Shown: positions 5,563 through 6,413 of the stretch, one piece after another
How the letters are laid out: the number at the start of each line of letters is the position of its first letter
Position numbering within the stretch: the stretch's first letter is position 1
Assembly (NCBI GenBank): GCA_015222115.1
Contig: JADFUO010000253.1
Coordinates: 1-6,413 of the forward strand
DNA: 6,413 bases
Direction of reading: 5' to 3'
Source of the DNA: Bacteroidota bacterium
Lineage (GTDB): Bacteria > Bacteroidota > Bacteroidia > Bacteroidales > JADFUO01
Program-made: the position numbers and the translations under genes
Notes under the pieces: generated by a model
Databases searched by the model: none
The model's input: only the letters and a program-made list of their open reading frames with translations
What the model was told of the DNA's origin: nothing

Positions 5563-6413
5563 ATGAATAGAATTACAGAACTTTTCAAAATTAAATACCC
5601 GATTATTCAGGGTGGGATGATATGGTGCAGTGGCTGGGAACTGGCTTCTGCTGTGAGTAATGCCGGCGGTTTAGGACTGATTGGCTCGGGTTCAATGTAT
5701 CCGGATGTTTTACATGAGCATATCCGAAAATGCAAAGTTGCAACAAAAAATCCTTTTGGGGTGAACCTGCCGCTTTTATATCCACAAACCGAAGAGCATA
5801 TTGATATCATTATAAAAGAAAAAGTAAAAATAGTTTTTACTTCTGCAGGGAATCCTAAAAAATATACATCTTACTTTAAGCAGCATGGTATTACTGTTGT
5901 TCATGTTGTGGCTAATGTAAAATTTGCAAAAAAATGTGAAGAAGCAGGAGTTGACGCTATTGTTGCCGAGGGTTTTGAAGCAGGCGGCCATAATGGTTTT
6001 GAAGAAACAACAACTATGACTTTGATACCAATGGTTCGTAAAGCTGTTTCAATTCCATTAATTGCAGCGGGCGGAATTGCTTCAGGAAGAAGTATGCTTG
6101 CAGCAATGATACTGGGAGCTGACGGCGTTCAAATAGGCAGCCGTTTTGCAGCTTCTTCCGAATCGTCAGGTCATATTAATTTTAAACAAAAAATTGTTGA
6201 AGCTCAAGATGGTGATACAAAACTTACTTTAAAACAGCTTATTCCTGTAAGATTAATTAAAAATAAATTTTTTAATGAAGTTCAAACTGCAGAATATAAC
6301 GGGACTTCGATTGAAGGATTAAAAAAATTGCTTGGGCATGGAAGAGCTAAATCAGGTATGTTTGAAGGTGATGTGAATGAAGGTGAGTTGGAAATCGGGC
6401 AGGTGTCGGGAAT
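5563..6413 (+). CDS. Nitronate monooxygenase / FabK-like FMN oxidoreductase (3' end cut by window)
   Basis: The frame starts at an ATG 5 bp after the elbB stop and stays open for 283 codons to the window edge. The (beta/alpha)8 flavoprotein pattern is clear: KYPIIQGGMIW (residues 11-21) at the start, SNAGGLGLIGSG (31-42), NPFGVNLPLLYP, FTSAGNPKKY, EGFEAGGHNG with the conserved His143, AAGGIASG (168-175) and GADGVQIGSRF (185-195) for FMN phosphate binding. These fit the NAD(P)H-dependent flavin oxidoreductase family, which includes 2-nitropropane dioxygenase/nitronate monooxygenases (oxidation of alkyl nitronates) and the FabK enoyl-ACP reductases. FabK is possible, since the next-door operon handles acyl chains. 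However, genes labelled nitronate monooxygenase with this EAGGH motif are common, and no fatty-acid synthesis gene is adjacent. About 30 residues are probably missing at the C-terminus, judging from the usual length of 310-325. Confidence 0.88.
   Translation, partial: MNRITELFKIKYPIIQGGMIWCSGWELASAVSNAGGLGLIGSGSMYPDVLHEHIRKCKVATKNPFGVNLPLLYPQTEEHIDIIIKEKVKIVFTSAGNPKKYTSYFKQHGITVVHVVANVKFAKKCEEAGVDAIVAEGFEAGGHNGFEETTTMTLIPMVRKAVSIPLIAAGGIASGRSMLAAMILGADGVQIGSRFAASSESSGHINFKQKIVEAQDGDTKLTLKQLIPVRLIKNKFFNEVQTAEYNGTSIEGLKKLLGHGRAKSGMFEGDVNEGELEIGQVSG

Noticed and set aside
5603..5991. Three - strand frames beneath the flavoprotein gene
   Set aside because: The + strand frame shows continuous nitronate monooxygenase motifs through this stretch, so the opposite-strand frames are shadows.
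1..6413. CRISPR array, insertion sequence, tRNA, rRNA, riboswitch
   Set aside because: There are no regularly spaced repeats, transposase motifs, terminal inverted repeats, cloverleaf sequences or recognised riboswitch cores on either strand by eye.

Overview
The window is AT-rich with moderately dense genes, all on the + strand. It looks like a member of the Bacteroidota, probably an anaerobic or environmental one. The evidence is two exact matches to the Bacteroidota -7 promoter element TAnnTTTG (1220-1227 and 4873-4880), A-rich leaders with no Shine-Dalgarno sequence before every start, and protein sequences that resemble that phylum. This assignment is inference; there is no rRNA or other taxonomic marker here.

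Layout. 1-69 is the C-terminal tail of an unidentified gene. 89-802 is tsaB, a partner in the universal t6A tRNA modification. 866-1024 is a 52-codon gene for a tryptophan-rich CxxC/HxxxC miniprotein that I cannot assign to a named family. 1025-1254 is non-coding and holds a long imperfect hairpin (1077-1133), a 16-bp inverted repeat (1192-1207) and a -7 promoter element (1220-1227). Three fatty-acyl-CoA genes follow: a crotonase-type enoyl-CoA hydratase (1255-2022), an enlarged 3-hydroxyacyl-CoA dehydrogenase (2135-3472) and an SCP2-type thiolase (3537-4781). A good intrinsic terminator (4817-4841) closes this group. A new promoter (4873-4880) then drives elbB (4907-5557) and, 5 bp further on, a nitronate monooxygenase/FabK-like flavoprotein (from 5563) that runs off the end of the window.

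How they fit together. The three central genes cover the three CoA steps between a 2-enoyl-CoA and its thiolytic cleavage products. They could run as beta-oxidation or in reverse as chain elongation or butyryl-CoA synthesis. No acyl-CoA dehydrogenase, Etf, CoA transferase or acyl-CoA ligase is present, so direction and chain length cannot be read from this window. Both the dehydrogenase and the thiolase are non-standard: the former has a GxxGxxG nucleotide loop and about 120 extra C-terminal residues, and the latter uses the HDCF-type active site. That makes the substrate the main open question. The elbB-flavoprotein pair looks like a separate detoxification or redox unit.

I did not find a clearly new multi-gene system, CRISPR array, mobile element, tRNA or rRNA. 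The least explained items are the miniprotein, the long hairpin behind it and the candidate operator in front of the acyl-CoA operon.
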